A stretch of DNA of 64,000 nucleotides from Pseudomonas sp. Leaf48 (GCF_001421885.1 NZ_LMLH01000009.1:64604-128603); one strand, 5' to 3'; numbered from the stretch's first letter, positions 47,519 to 56,506 are shown. Notes: generated from the letters alone by a model not told the origin. Numbers and translations are program-made.

Positions 47519-48840
47519 TGAGCCTGCGTTTGCGCCTGAGCCTGACGCTCGGCGCCGCCTTTGCGTTAATCTGGGCCCTGGCGGCGGCCTGGATGCTCAG
47601 CGATCTGCGTAATCAGATGATGTTTTCCCTCGACCAGCGGCTGGTGGCTTCGGCGCGCATGGTCGCCGGCTTGATGGAGCAGTTGCCGCCCGTGTCGAGC
47701 AAGGGCGAAGGCACCCATTTCAGTGCCGAACAATTGAACATTCCCGGTGGCATGGCCTGTCAGGTCAGTTCCTTGCGCGGTGAAATCCTCGCGCGCAGCC
47801 ATATGGATCCGCAACAAGCCCTGGAAGCCGAGAAAATGGGCTTTCACGATCAGATGATCGACGGTGCGCCATGGCGCAGTTTCACCCTGGCCCGTGGCGA
47901 TCTGCGCATCACCACTGCCGACCGGCAGATCGAACGTGAGGCGTTGAACATGTCGATCCTGCTCGCTGCATCGGTGCCGGTCGGCGTGGCGCTGCTCGGT
48001 TGCTTGTGCCTGCTCTGGCTCGGAATTGGCCAGGGGCTGGCACCGCTCAACCGCATGCGCGATGCCTTGATGCGCCGTAGCGCCGACTCCCTGGAGCCGT
48101 TGCAGATCCAGCCGCTGCCCAGCGAATTGCAACCCTTGCTCGAAACCCAGAATCAGTTGCTCCAGCGGATCGGCAAGGCCATCGAACGCGAGCGTCGCCT
48201 GACCGGCGACGCGGCCCACGAACTACGCAGCCCGTTGACAGCCATCAAGACCCACTTGCAAGTGGCGCGGATGACTGACGGCGCGGCGCGGGATCAGTCC
48301 CTGGCCCGGGCTGAAGAGGGCGCGGACCGCATGCACCGGACCCTCGAGCAATTGCTGTTGTTGGCGCGAGTCGAAGGCAGCCTGTCGTTCGATGACGGTG
48401 TGCAGTGCAACGCCGAGCAGGTGGCAAAACTGGCGATCCAGGATGCGGCAAGTGGTGACCGCCAGCGCATCAGGTTCCAGTCGCCGAACAAGGTTTCGGG
48501 TGCACCGGTGCAAATGCCCGCGGTGTTGTCGATTGCCGCGTTGCGCAACTTGCTCGATAACGCGCTGCGTCATACACCAGCCGACAAGTCTGTCGAGTTG
48601 AGCGTGGAAACTGCCGGCAATCGTGTGCAGTTCGTGGTACGCGACCACGGCCCGGGTATCGCTGAGGAAGATCTGCAAAACCTGACCCAGCGCTTCTGGC
48701 GCAACGGCCAGAGCACCGGCTGCGGCCTGGGGCTGGCGATTGTGCAGGCCATCGTCCAGCGTTGCGGTTGCACCCTGCGTTTCGATAGTCGCCCGGATGG
48801 GTTGCGCGTCGAGCTGACGATGCCGCTGCAGCCCATCTGA
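47518..48840 (+). CDS. Sensor histidine kinase (EnvZ/QseC-type)
   Basis: About 440 aa. Two membrane segments near residues 10-30 and 150-170 flank a periplasmic sensor of about 120 residues. Then HAMP, HisKA with AHELRSPLTAIKTHL, and a HATPase domain ending GLGLAIVQAIVQ. The ATG at 47518 overlaps the regulator's stop (TGATG); a GTG three bases upstream is an alternative. The signal is unknown; being next to dsb genes suggests a periplasmic redox or metal stress. Confidence 0.87.
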   Translation: MSLRLRLSLTLGAAFALIWALAAAWMLSDLRNQMMFSLDQRLVASARMVAGLMEQLPPVSSKGEGTHFSAEQLNIPGGMACQVSSLRGEILARSHMDPQQALEAEKMGFHDQMIDGAPWRSFTLARGDLRITTADRQIEREALNMSILLAASVPVGVALLGCLCLLWLGIGQGLAPLNRMRDALMRRSADSLEPLQIQPLPSELQPLLETQNQLLQRIGKAIERERRLTGDAAHELRSPLTAIKTHLQVARMTDGAARDQSLARAEEGADRMHRTLEQLLLLARVEGSLSFDDGVQCNAEQVAKLAIQDAASGDRQRIRFQSPNKVSGAPVQMPAVLSIAALRNLLDNALRHTPADKSVELSVETAGNRVQFVVRDHGPGIAEEDLQNLTQRFWRNGQSTGCGLGLAIVQAIVQRCGCTLRFDSRPDGLRVELTMPLQPI

Positions 48841-48852
48841 CAACCACATTTC

Positions 48853-48900
48853 CCTGCAGGAACTACCGCAGGCTCGGGCTGTGTTCGGATGATCTTTTGA
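48853..48900. repeat. Degenerate REP-like sequence
   Basis: CTGCAGGAACTACCGCAGGCT followed by GATCTTTTGATC-like sequence. It resembles the copy at 55370-55400, which reads TGCAGGAGCTGCCGAAGGCT and GATCTTTTGAT. Located between convergent genes, where it may act as a 3' hairpin. Confidence 0.5.
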
Positions 48901-48902
48901 TC

Positions 48903-49814
48903 TTATGTTGCGGGCTTATCGCTAAGCCCCTTGATCAGTGAGTCCACATTTCCTTCCAGCTCCGCCACCGGATCTTCGGCGTCGATACTCAACACCATCA
49001 ACTGACTGCCAGACTCGGCAATCACCGCTTTCACCGCATCCGACGGCTGCCGATGATGCAGCACCACGGCCACCTCATTGTCCTTGAGCGTCGCGCCCAG
49101 TTGCTTCAATGCTTCGGGCGTCCATTCGGCATCCGGCCGCGCGTCCAGACCGGCCAGTTCCAGGTTGAGCCCGCCAATCAAGTAGCCGAAGTGATCGCTC
49201 AGGCTCATCACGCTGAGGTTGTCTGCCGCAGCCAGCCGCGCCTCGCTGTCGGCGCTGAGCTTTAGCAAGCGCTGCTTGAGCGCTGCCAGGTTGGCATCGA
49301 TTTTCGGTTTGGCTGCGGGGTTCAGGCGTACCAGATCCGCTGCCATCACATCGGCCATACGCCCCATGTTATTGCTGGAAAGCCATGGCTGGCTGTTCAG
49401 GCCATCAACCTGGTTGCCGGGCTGCACGGCAATGCCGGGCAGGGCGCCGTCGACCGGGCGCGCCGCGTCGATTTCGACGATACGGATATTGCTACGGCGC
49501 GAGATCGGGTACAGCGGATCATCCGGCCACAGCGAGCGCACGCCGATCACGGCATCGGCGTCGCTCGCCAGTTTCGCCAGCGCCGCCGCGCCACGCCCGG
49601 TGAAGTAGGCGGTCTGGCGGCTGCCGGGCAGGTTGGCCGGGGCCGCGCGTTCGAGGCTGACGTCGGTGCCCTTGAGCAGCACTTCACCCAATCCATAGGT
49701 AATCGGCAACGAGGCCAGCACGCGCAGCGGTTTGCCGCTGTCGGCGGCGCCTGTCGTTGTCGCCAGCCCGCACAGGGCAAGGGCCAGGGTCAGTTGACGC
49801 AGAGAAAATGACAT
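48903..49814 (-). CDS. fpvF: Ferripyoverdine-system metal-binding protein FpvF
   Basis: Protein of 303 aa, a ZnuA/TroA-like cluster A-I substrate-binding protein with signal peptide ending near GAADS. Conserved helical backbone linker and the SDHFGYL segment are present. In P. aeruginosa FpvF works with FpvC to bind apo-pyoverdine and the freed iron in the periplasm. Last gene of the fpvGHJKCDEF operon; starts directly at the stop of fpvE with no gap. Confidence 0.87.
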   Translation of the reverse strand: MSFSLRQLTLALALCGLATTTGAADSGKPLRVLASLPITYGLGEVLLKGTDVSLERAAPANLPGSRQTAYFTGRGAAALAKLASDADAVIGVRSLWPDDPLYPISRRSNIRIVEIDAARPVDGALPGIAVQPGNQVDGLNSQPWLSSNNMGRMADVMAADLVRLNPAAKPKIDANLAALKQRLLKLSADSEARLAAADNLSVMSLSDHFGYLIGGLNLELAGLDARPDAEWTPEALKQLGATLKDNEVAVVLHHRQPSDAVKAVIAESGSQLMVLSIDAEDPVAELEGNVDSLIKGLSDKPAT

Positions 49815-50714
49815 TTATCCAAGGTTCCCTTTCAGGCTGGGGACGACACCGCGCGCAATGGCGGCCAGGGCGAAGGCAATACCGGCCACCAGAATGATCG
49901 CGGCGCCGGACGGAATCGGCAGGTCGAAGATGATCGGTGCGAGAATTCCGCACAGGGTGCTGACCGTGGCGATCAGTACCGAGCACCAGAAAAAGCCTTT
50001 GAGCGACTGGCTGAGCAAGCGTGCCGCCGCGGCCGGAATTACCAGCAGGGCGCCGACCAGAATCGCGCCGATGACTTTCACTGCTGCGACGGTGATCAGA
50101 GTCACCAGGATCACGAACAGATAGTCCAGGGACTTCACCGCCACCCCGCGTACCGCCGCCAGTTGCGGATTGAAGCTGGCCAGCATGATGCGGTTGTACA
50201 GTGGCAAGGCCAGGGCCATGACCAGCGAACCGACGATGGCCAGTACCAGCAGATCATTGCCGTTGACCGTCAGCACCGAGCCGAACAGCACGTTTTCCAG
50301 AATGTGCACGTTGATCTTGCCCGCCAGGATCAGCAGCAGGCTCGCGCCGAGCGCCAGGGACACTGAAAGAAACACGCCGATCAAGGTATCCGGCGCCAGC
50401 CCGGTGCGGTTGCGCAGGTAATTGAGCAGGATGCCGAACAGCAGGCAGTAGCCGAACAGACTGCCGTAAGGACCCGTGTAAGGCTCGCCGAGCAGAATGC
50501 CGATGGCCACGCCGGTCAGTGCGGCGTGACCGACCGCTTCGGAGAAAAACGCGAACCGCTTGACCACCACCAGGGTGCCGAGGCCGCCCAGAACAGGGCC
50601 GATCAACAGTCCGGCGAGCAGGGCGTTGACCACAAATCCATAGGCCAGCGCCTCGGGCAGATAACCCGACGACGCCCAGCCCTGGACCATCAGACGAAAA
50701 GCTTCGTAACTCAT
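49815..50714 (-). CDS. fpvE: Metal ABC transporter permease FpvE
   Basis: Protein of 299 aa with about eight membrane helices, ABC-3 family. Typical segments VKRFAFFSEAVGHAALTGVAIG and GALLVIPAAAARLLSQ. It forms the inner-membrane channel that imports iron released from pyoverdine, with ATPase FpvD. The ATG at 50714 shares one base with the fpvD stop (TGATG). Confidence 0.9.
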   Translation of the reverse strand: MSYEAFRLMVQGWASSGYLPEALAYGFVVNALLAGLLIGPVLGGLGTLVVVKRFAFFSEAVGHAALTGVAIGILLGEPYTGPYGSLFGYCLLFGILLNYLRNRTGLAPDTLIGVFLSVSLALGASLLLILAGKINVHILENVLFGSVLTVNGNDLLVLAIVGSLVMALALPLYNRIMLASFNPQLAAVRGVAVKSLDYLFVILVTLITVAAVKVIGAILVGALLVIPAAAARLLSQSLKGFFWCSVLIATVSTLCGILAPIIFDLPIPSGAAIILVAGIAFALAAIARGVVPSLKGNLG

Positions 50715-51559
50715 CAGGCAAGGCTCCGTGGATGGGTCGAGAACAGCGTCAACAGCCGCTCCGGGGTCAGCGCCTGTTGCGGTGTGGCGTCGAACAGCAC
50801 CCGGCGATTGAGCCCGGTGACGTGATCGGCCAGGCGTCCTACCGCCTCCAGATCGTGTTCGATCCACAGCACGGTGATGCCCGCCGTTCGCCAGTGCGCA
50901 AGCAAGCGTTCGAACACCTGGATGCCCGCCTCATCAAGGGCCGACATCGGCTCGTCGAGCACCAGCAATTGCGGCGACGGGATCAGCCCCTGGGCCAGCA
51001 ACACCCGCTGGCGTTCACCGCCGGACAGCGCGCCCATGCGCCGCTTGCGCTTGTCCTGCATGCCGACCCGCACCAGCGCCTCGCCGATGGCGGCCGCGTA
51101 GTGCTTGCTCAAACCAAGGAACGCCGGGCGCCGCTGGCACATCGCGGCCATAAAATCGTCGACGGTCATCGGCAGGCCCCGGTCGAACTCCAGGGCCTGG
51201 GGTACATAGCCGATGGTGCCAGGCTCGCCGGGCCACTGCAGGCTCAAACGGCCCTGATGCGGCATCTGCCCGAGCAGGGTCTTGATCAGCGAACTCTTGC
51301 CACCGCCGTTGGGGCCGACCAGCGCATGCACACTGCCTGGCCGGACCTGGAAGGTCACCTTGTCGAGGATCGTCGTGCGCCCGAGGGTCAGACTGACGTC
51401 GGCAAAGTCCAGGGTCGGACCCGAAACCTGTAGGCGCGGGCTTGCTCGCGAAAGCGGAGTGTCATTCAACGATGTTGCCGACCGACCCACCGCATTCGCG
51501 AGCAAGCCCGCTCCTACAGGGGGTTCGGCGTTGGTCAGGATGGTCTCTTTCGACGTCAT
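50714..51559 (-). CDS. fpvD: Metal ABC transporter ATPase FpvD with REPIN-encoded N-terminal insert
   Basis: Protein of 281 aa. Walker A GPNGGGKSS, signature LSGGERQRV, Walker B LLVLDEPMSALDEA and the H-loop region WIEHDLE are intact. Residues 14-44 are encoded by a 94-base REPIN that reads through in frame (positions 51427-51520). The start codon with AGGAG lies before the REPIN and no good start lies after it, so ribosomes must translate the insert. The ATPase core begins right after it with LDFADVSLTLG. Powers iron import through FpvE. Confidence 0.88.
   Translation of the reverse strand: MTSKETILTNAEPPVGAGLLANAVGRSATSLNDTPLSRASPRLQVSGPTLDFADVSLTLGRTTILDKVTFQVRPGSVHALVGPNGGGKSSLIKTLLGQMPHQGRLSLQWPGEPGTIGYVPQALEFDRGLPMTVDDFMAAMCQRRPAFLGLSKHYAAAIGEALVRVGMQDKRKRRMGALSGGERQRVLLAQGLIPSPQLLVLDEPMSALDEAGIQVFERLLAHWRTAGITVLWIEHDLEAVGRLADHVTGLNRRVLFDATPQQALTPERLLTLFSTHPRSLA
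51427..51520. repeat. REPIN within fpvD coding sequence
   Basis: Two 26-base arms, inverted copies of each other with one mismatch, share CGCGAGCAAGCCCGC-type core and CCTGTAGG/CCTACAGG ends. Separated by about 42 bases. The element is read in frame inside the fpvD N-terminal region. Confidence 0.85.
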
Positions 51560-52482
51560 GCCCCAGACTCCTGAATCGCCCGCACCACAGTGTTGAGGTT
51601 GCCGGTCATCTCTTTTTCGTACTTGTCAGCGGTGTATTCGCCGTAGGAAATGTGCGACAGCGGATACAGCTTCACACCGGATTCGCGCTGAATGGTATCG
51701 ACGTAGGAGGACGGGAAATCCATCTCCGAGAAAATCACCTTCACGTCCAGCTCACGCAGCTGATCGATGGTCTTTTTCAACTGGCTTGGGCTCGGCTCGA
51801 TACCGTGGGCCGGCTCCACCACGGCGGTCACTTCCAGGCCGAACTCGCGCAGAAGGTAGTCGTAGGCCGCATGCACCGTGGCCACCCGCAGTTCGGCGTT
51901 CGGTGCCTGGGTCAGCTTGGCCAGTGCGTCGGCGCGCATCTTGCGCAGGCGCTTGCCGTAAGCGCGGGCGTTCTCGGTGTAGGTCCTGGCGTTGGCTGGA
52001 TCGAGCTTGCCCAGTTCCCGGGCGATGTTGTTGACCTGGGCAATGGAGGCGCTGATCGACAGGAAGGTATGGGGATTGACCACCTTGCCTGCCCCCCGGG
52101 CGGCAACGCCAGTGGCGGCCAGCAGGGGCACGTTTTCGTTGGCTTCGATCACCGGGACCTTCGGGGTTTCGCTGGCGGCGATCATGCGGTCGGCGAAGTC
52201 GTCATGGCCGACACCGTTGAGCACGACTACATCGAGCCCGCTGATGCGCTTGATGTCTTCGGCGCGGGGTTCGTAGGCGTGCGGGTTGAAACCGGCCGGA
52301 ATCAGCGGCACCACCTCGGCCTTGTCGCCGACGATGTTGGCCACGTAGCTGTAATAAGGGTGCAGCGTGATGCCGATGCGCAGGCGCTTGGCTTCGTCGG
52401 CGCTGGCCTGGGGGGCCAGTACAAAGGCAAACATGCCGGCCAGCAACAGGCGCAGGAAAGAGCGTTGAGATGAATTGGGCAT
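51556..52482 (-). CDS. fpvC: Periplasmic metal-binding protein FpvC
   Basis: Protein of 308 aa, ZnuA-like cluster A-I. Signal peptide ends near PQASA; metal-site residues appear in NPHAYEPRAED, NGVGHDDF, HTFLSISASIAQ and VHAAYDYLLREF. It receives iron released from pyoverdine in the periplasm and hands it to FpvDE. Overlaps fpvD by four bases; 35 bases after fpvK. A zinc role would be the default from sequence alone; the whole operon points to pyoverdine iron. Confidence 0.9.
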   Translation of the reverse strand: MPNSSQRSFLRLLLAGMFAFVLAPQASADEAKRLRIGITLHPYYSYVANIVGDKAEVVPLIPAGFNPHAYEPRAEDIKRISGLDVVVLNGVGHDDFADRMIAASETPKVPVIEANENVPLLAATGVAARGAGKVVNPHTFLSISASIAQVNNIARELGKLDPANARTYTENARAYGKRLRKMRADALAKLTQAPNAELRVATVHAAYDYLLREFGLEVTAVVEPAHGIEPSPSQLKKTIDQLRELDVKVIFSEMDFPSSYVDTIQRESGVKLYPLSHISYGEYTADKYEKEMTGNLNTVVRAIQESGA

Positions 52483-52517
52483 TGGTAAGCGGTCTTCTCT
52501 CGGATAAAGGCGGGGGG

Positions 52518-53090
52518 TCAGTGCCGGTGCTGGCGGGTCACGCCGGCATCGAACTGCGCGACAATCTGCTTCCAGCCGGCGCTTTGCAGCGCGGCGTCGC
52601 TGAGGTCTTGCGGTGCAGTGGCCTGGCTGTCGCGGTTGAGCCAGATGTCCGGTGCGTCATCGGCTGCAGTCAGGCGCATCAGAAACGAACCGGCGACATC
52701 CTGCACCTGGCTACGGCCGAAGTAGGCCCTGGCCTCAATCAACTGCCAGGCATGACCGCCCCGGCTGACGGAGCTGGCATCCTGAGCGAACGGGGCAAAA
52801 CCTTCCCCGGCGAGGACCTCTGGAGTCGGCAGTGATTGCTGTTCCTGGCGCAGCAGGTAGATTTCGTCGAGCGTCACACGCAGATCGGCGTAGATGCCTT
52901 GCTCGGAAGCACTGAGGTCGCGACGGGCATCCAGTTGGTGGCTGCTGACGCTACTGACCTCATGGATCTCGCCGCGCCAGAGCACCACGGAACCTGCGAC
53001 CGCGAGGATCAGCAGGCACAGCAGCAGGACGTAGAGGGTTTCATGGCCGGCTCCGGCCGGTCGGATCACCTGGGTGGTTGGAGTACTCAT
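52518..53090 (-). CDS. fpvK: FpvK, membrane-anchored protein of the ferripyoverdine reduction complex
   Basis: Protein of 190 aa with one N-terminal membrane segment (LYVLLLCLLILAVAGSVVLW) and a periplasmic domain with a helical stretch. The family has no known catalytic motif. FpvK acts with FpvG, H and J in iron release from pyoverdine in P. aeruginosa. Overlaps fpvJ by four bases. Confidence 0.85.
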   Translation of the reverse strand: MSTPTTQVIRPAGAGHETLYVLLLCLLILAVAGSVVLWRGEIHEVSSVSSHQLDARRDLSASEQGIYADLRVTLDEIYLLRQEQQSLPTPEVLAGEGFAPFAQDASSVSRGGHAWQLIEARAYFGRSQVQDVAGSFLMRLTAADDAPDIWLNRDSQATAPQDLSDAALQSAGWKQIVAQFDAGVTRQHRH

Positions 53091-53416
53091 GGTGCCTCGA
53101 TGTCCGCTTGGTCAATCTCGACGACGTGACCGGGACCTGCGTCGAACAACACATAGAACTCGGCGCCGGGTTTTTTGAAGGTCAAGGTCGAGTCGGCGCC
53201 GAGCTTGCCCGGCACGAGGATGGTTTCGTCGTAGCCGATCACATCGAGGGTCACCCCTGGCGCGCCGCTGCCGTCGGAGAAGCCGCCGGTGCATTTGATC
53301 TGTTCGGCGTCGATAGCTTTGCATTCGCACATCGGGTTGTGGGCCAGGGCCGTGGCGCTGAAGCCGGCGCTGAGCACCAGCAAGATGGCGTGCAGAGGGC
53401 GAAAGGTCTTGCTCAT
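53087..53416 (-). CDS. fpvJ: FpvJ, small periplasmic protein of the ferripyoverdine system
   Basis: Protein of 109 aa with a signal peptide ending near ALA. The mature part begins HNPMCECKAIDAEQIKCTGG; its three cysteines and His may bind metal or copper. It has an Ig-like beta composition. The start at 53416 overlaps fpvH by four bases. FpvJ modulates FpvG activity in P. aeruginosa. Confidence 0.85.
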   Translation of the reverse strand: MSKTFRPLHAILLVLSAGFSATALAHNPMCECKAIDAEQIKCTGGFSDGSGAPGVTLDVIGYDETILVPGKLGADSTLTFKKPGAEFYVLFDAGPGHVVEIDQADIEAP

Positions 53417-53955
53417 GGTTTGCTTCCTTGTTTGTTCAGCCAGGCGATGGTGGCCGGGGATGCCTGGCTCAAGGGAATGGAGGCCTGATGCATGGCGCCG
53501 TCCCAGCCTTCCATGGTGATCCACAGCTCGGCATCGGCCGTGGTCTTTTCCGGGACGGGCAACGACGCGCCCATGCGATAGGGGGTGCCGAAGAAAATCA
53601 CCCCGGCGGCGCGCAGGCTGCGGGGTTTGCCGATGCGCAGGTAAGTGGCCTTGACCTGTGCGATACAGCTATCACAAAGCGCTGCGTTGAAGCCCTTCAT
53701 GTACCCGGCCGGGCCATCGAGCGTGGGAGCCGCGTTACGCAACTCCGCCAGGCGCAGGCTCCAGGGGCCGACCTGAATGTCGCCGACCTCCCGTTCGCCC
53801 AGGCCACTGTCACCGCGCATCAACGCCTCGTCGGCGAAGTACTTGGGCATGAAACCCAGGGGGATCAGCAACAACAGAATGTTCAGGTGAAACCGCCATT
53901 TGTGCCAGAACACACTGAGGCGCGAGGGCTGTGGGGCTGTGCTGATTTTGCTCAC
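53413..53955 (-). CDS. fpvH: FpvH, membrane protein of the ferripyoverdine system
   Basis: Protein of 180 aa with one membrane segment (FHLNILLLLIPLGFMP) and a periplasmic domain with ALCDSC, a CxxC pair, near residue 95. Needed with FpvG for full iron reduction in P. aeruginosa. Overlaps fpvG and fpvJ by four bases each, so translation is coupled along fpvGHJK. Confidence 0.85.
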   Translation of the reverse strand: MSKISTAPQPSRLSVFWHKWRFHLNILLLLIPLGFMPKYFADEALMRGDSGLGEREVGDIQVGPWSLRLAELRNAAPTLDGPAGYMKGFNAALCDSCIAQVKATYLRIGKPRSLRAAGVIFFGTPYRMGASLPVPEKTTADAELWITMEGWDGAMHQASIPLSQASPATIAWLNKQGSKP

Positions 53956-55154
53956 AGGTTAGCCTCCGACGTTTCGTTGCTGGTGACCGGTTGCGCCTTG
54001 GCGCCCTTGTGTTTTTTGTTGCTGCGCTTGAATGCGTTGGCGGTGGCCAGCGCTGTGCGCTTGGTCCAGATCAGCAAGCCGCTGAACACCATCATGCTCA
54101 GCAGCAGGCCGAAAAACGCCCAGATCAACTTGATCCACAGGCCACCGAAGTCCCCGGTGTGCAGCGGGCGCATGGACTCGGTGACGAATTCCAGTGCCGA
54201 ACGGTCCGAGATCAATCGTGAAGCAGCGATTTCGCCGGTGTAGGGGTTGAGGGTGGCGGTCTGGAACATCAGCGGATACCAACCGCGTCCACCGACATCC
54301 AGGTGGCTGTAGGCATTGCCCGGCAGGCTGACGAAACTGGCCTCCAGCCCGGAGATTTTCTGCGAGGCGATTTCAATCGCGCGATCGAGGTCAATGCGTG
54401 GCGGTGGCGAACCATCGGCCGATTGCGGCACGGCTTCGCGGGACATCGACGGGATGATCTTTTCGGTGGAAATGGAAATCTGGTTATCGAACAGCAACGC
54501 CTGGATCAGGAACCAGGTGCCGGTAATGGAAATGACCGCGATGAACCAGATCGACCAGATGCCGCTCAGCCGGTGAAAGTCGCCCCAGAAAATCCGTGCG
54601 CCGTGGCGAAAACGCAGGGTCGGGCTGAAAAAGCCCTTCCAGAAGCGTTTATAGACCACAAGCCCGGTGACCAGCGAAGCCAGCAGTGGCAATCCGAGAA
54701 ACGACACCAGGTACCAGCCCCAACTGTATCCATTGGTGAACGGCACCAGCCACCAACCGTGCAACGCGCGGGTGAACGCGCGGAAGTTGAAGTCGGGGGC
54801 GACGCCCTGGATGACACCGCTATAGGGGTTGACGTACACCACCACCGAGCGCCCATCGGGATAGCTGACTTTGACATCGAGGGCGAAGTGCGACTCGTCG
54901 GGACGACTGATGCTCTGCACCACGGTCTGTGGCTCGGCTTTATTGATGGCCTCGATGACCTGCTGATAACTGAGCAGCGGGGCGTCGTTTGTTGGCTGGC
55001 TGGCGCGCATCGGCGGGTTGGCCAGCCAGACGATTTCCTGGCTAAGCACCGCCAGGGTGCCGGTCACACAGACGATCAGCACGAAAAACCAGATTGGCAG
55101 TGCCAGCCAGCTATGAACCAGAAACCAGATTTTTGAACGGGACTTCGTTGACAT
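53952..55154 (-). CDS. fpvG: Ferripyoverdine iron reductase FpvG
   Basis: Protein of 400 aa of the PepSY-associated membrane family with four long membrane helices (first KIWFLVHSWLALPIWFF). Conserved histidines such as HSWLAL, HGWWLV and FWGDFHRLSGI probably hold heme. FpvG reduces Fe3+ in ferripyoverdine so iron is freed without destroying the siderophore. First gene of fpvGHJKCDEF; a Fur box lies about 150 bases upstream. Gene order is identical to P. aeruginosa. Confidence 0.91.
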   Translation of the reverse strand: MSTKSRSKIWFLVHSWLALPIWFFVLIVCVTGTLAVLSQEIVWLANPPMRASQPTNDAPLLSYQQVIEAINKAEPQTVVQSISRPDESHFALDVKVSYPDGRSVVVYVNPYSGVIQGVAPDFNFRAFTRALHGWWLVPFTNGYSWGWYLVSFLGLPLLASLVTGLVVYKRFWKGFFSPTLRFRHGARIFWGDFHRLSGIWSIWFIAVISITGTWFLIQALLFDNQISISTEKIIPSMSREAVPQSADGSPPPRIDLDRAIEIASQKISGLEASFVSLPGNAYSHLDVGGRGWYPLMFQTATLNPYTGEIAASRLISDRSALEFVTESMRPLHTGDFGGLWIKLIWAFFGLLLSMMVFSGLLIWTKRTALATANAFKRSNKKHKGAKAQPVTSNETSEANL

Positions 55155-55305
55155 GATGAGCGGTCTTGCCTGGATGAGTGGGTCACTGCTGTGGGTTGCA
55201 CAGCATCAAGGCCCATGAAAGGTACGGTCGTGGCTTTTGCCGACGCGACCGACTGCATCTAGATAAGACGTATGAGGACTGGAAAACCCGAACGGTAATA
55301 TGAAA

Positions 55306-55324
55306 GAAAATGTTTCTCATTACA
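55306..55324 (-). promoter_or_regulatory. Fur box upstream of fpvG
   Basis: On the minus strand TGTAATGAGAAACATTTTC matches the 19-base Fur consensus at 14 positions. The same stretch holds GAAAC, seventeen bases and CGTT (55316 to 55291), an ECF-sigma-like promoter. Iron-repressed transcription of fpvG is expected; PvdS- or FpvI-type control is possible but unproven. Confidence 0.7.
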
Positions 55325-55330
55325 ATAAAA

Positions 55331-55394
55331 AATCGCAACCGTCGGCAGCTCCTGCAGGTGAACGCTGTTTGCAGGAGCTGCCGAAGGCTGCGAT
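55331..55394. repeat. REP-type hairpin
   Basis: CGGCAGCTCCTGCA (55343-55356) and TGCAGGAGCTGCCG (55370-55383) are perfect inverted arms, extended outward by ATCGCA/TGCGAT. Sits between the fpv operon promoter and the VOC-protein gene's 3' end, where it may serve as terminator of the latter. Confidence 0.75.
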
Positions 55395-55423
55395 CTTTTG
55401 ATTTTTTCGATGCGCAGCAGCAA

Positions 55424-55882
55424 TCAACCCTGGCTGAACATTTCCTTCGCCCGCTGCTCGATCTGCTCCTGGGTCAGGTCTTCCTTGCGCGTGGCCAAAA
55501 ACCACAGATGCCCGTAGGGGTCCTTCAAAGTTCCTGAACGGTCGCCATAGAACTGATCCTTGACCTCGGACACCGACGTCGCCCCGGCATCGATGGCTTG
55601 TTTGAAGGACTTGTCTACGTCTGTCACATACAGATGCAGACCCACGGAGGGTGAGTTGTCCGGATTGCTTAGCGGCCCTTGATCACAGGGTGTGCCGAGC
55701 ATGATCGGGCAATCGCCGATGCGTAGTTCAGCATGGCCGATGCCGCCGTCGGGCATGGCCAGGCGCATGACTTCGATGGCGCCGAAGGCTTTTTTGTAGA
55801 ACTCGATGGCCTCGGCGGCTTTTTGAATGCCCAGATAGGGCGTGATGCTGTGGTAGCCCTCTGGAATGGGTTTGACGCTCAT
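55424..55882 (-). CDS. VOC-family protein (PhnB/glyoxalase-like)
   Basis: Protein of 152 aa with a vicinal oxygen chelate fold: HSITPYLGIQKAAEAIEFYKKAFGA at the start, HAELRIGDCPIMLG, then DPYGHLWFLATRKEDLT at the end. The PhnB-like subgroup is usually annotated as glyoxalase/bleomycin-resistance-like; its substrate is unknown. Start at 55882 chosen for AGGGAGACCC just upstream. Single gene. Confidence 0.83.
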   Translation of the reverse strand: MSVKPIPEGYHSITPYLGIQKAAEAIEFYKKAFGAIEVMRLAMPDGGIGHAELRIGDCPIMLGTPCDQGPLSNPDNSPSVGLHLYVTDVDKSFKQAIDAGATSVSEVKDQFYGDRSGTLKDPYGHLWFLATRKEDLTQEQIEQRAKEMFSQG

Positions 55883-56137
55883 GATGGGTCTCCCTGTTCT
55901 CTTGTAGTGAGTGGAAGAGGTTCCTTGGCCGTTACCGGCTGGATAAATATAGGCCAGCCCCCTTAGTGCCACCGAACGCCCGACGAGCAGCAGCGTCGCA
56001 GCTGTGCAATCGAGTGAGCAGGTCGCGTCACGATTGCCCAAGCATGATAGCCACTATTGAAAGCGTTGATTTCTGTCCCTTCGGACGCGCGGGTAGCCTG
56101 TGTTCATTGCCCCGAACAAGATGCCAGGACGCCGAAA

Positions 56138-56407
56138 ATGAAAACCCTGATCGCCAGTTTGCTGCTGCTCGCCAGTGCTGTACTTGCCGGATGTGCCGGC
56201 CATGTTTCTCCAGAGTTGCGGCCCTACACCACCGAAGAAAGCCAGGAGTTGGCGCTGGAGGCGTTGAACCGTCGTGGCTTGTCTTTCGATGAATACCACG
56301 CAAAAAAGGCCGAACTGCTCGGCGAGCCGCGCAAACGCTTCAAATTTGATAGCCGTGGCGAAATGAACGCCGAGCGATCTGTACAGCTACACGGTCGCCC
56401 AAGCTGA
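56138..56407 (+). CDS. Small lipoprotein
   Basis: Protein of 89 aa. Signal peptide and lipobox LAGC (Cys19). The mature part is polar and helical (ESQELALEALNRRGLSFDEYHAKKAELL in parts), like a SHOCT-type short C-terminal region. AGGACG precedes the ATG. No function recognised. Confidence 0.78.
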   Translation: MKTLIASLLLLASAVLAGCAGHVSPELRPYTTEESQELALEALNRRGLSFDEYHAKKAELLGEPRKRFKFDSRGEMNAERSVQLHGRPS

Positions 56408-56506
56408 GCGAAACTGTACTGGCAGAAGTTTTGCCAAACTGTCCGTGGGTTTCGCCCAGGGTGTGCGATAGGGTCACTACCTGACTGACCCAGATGGACA
56501 CCACCC

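Noticed and set aside
48903..52482. Zinc uptake (znuABC) operon
   Set aside because: The two ZnuA-like proteins, ATPase and permease would fit, but they are co-transcribed with fpvG, H, J and K in the exact order of the ferripyoverdine system, and a Fur rather than Zur-type site lies upstream.
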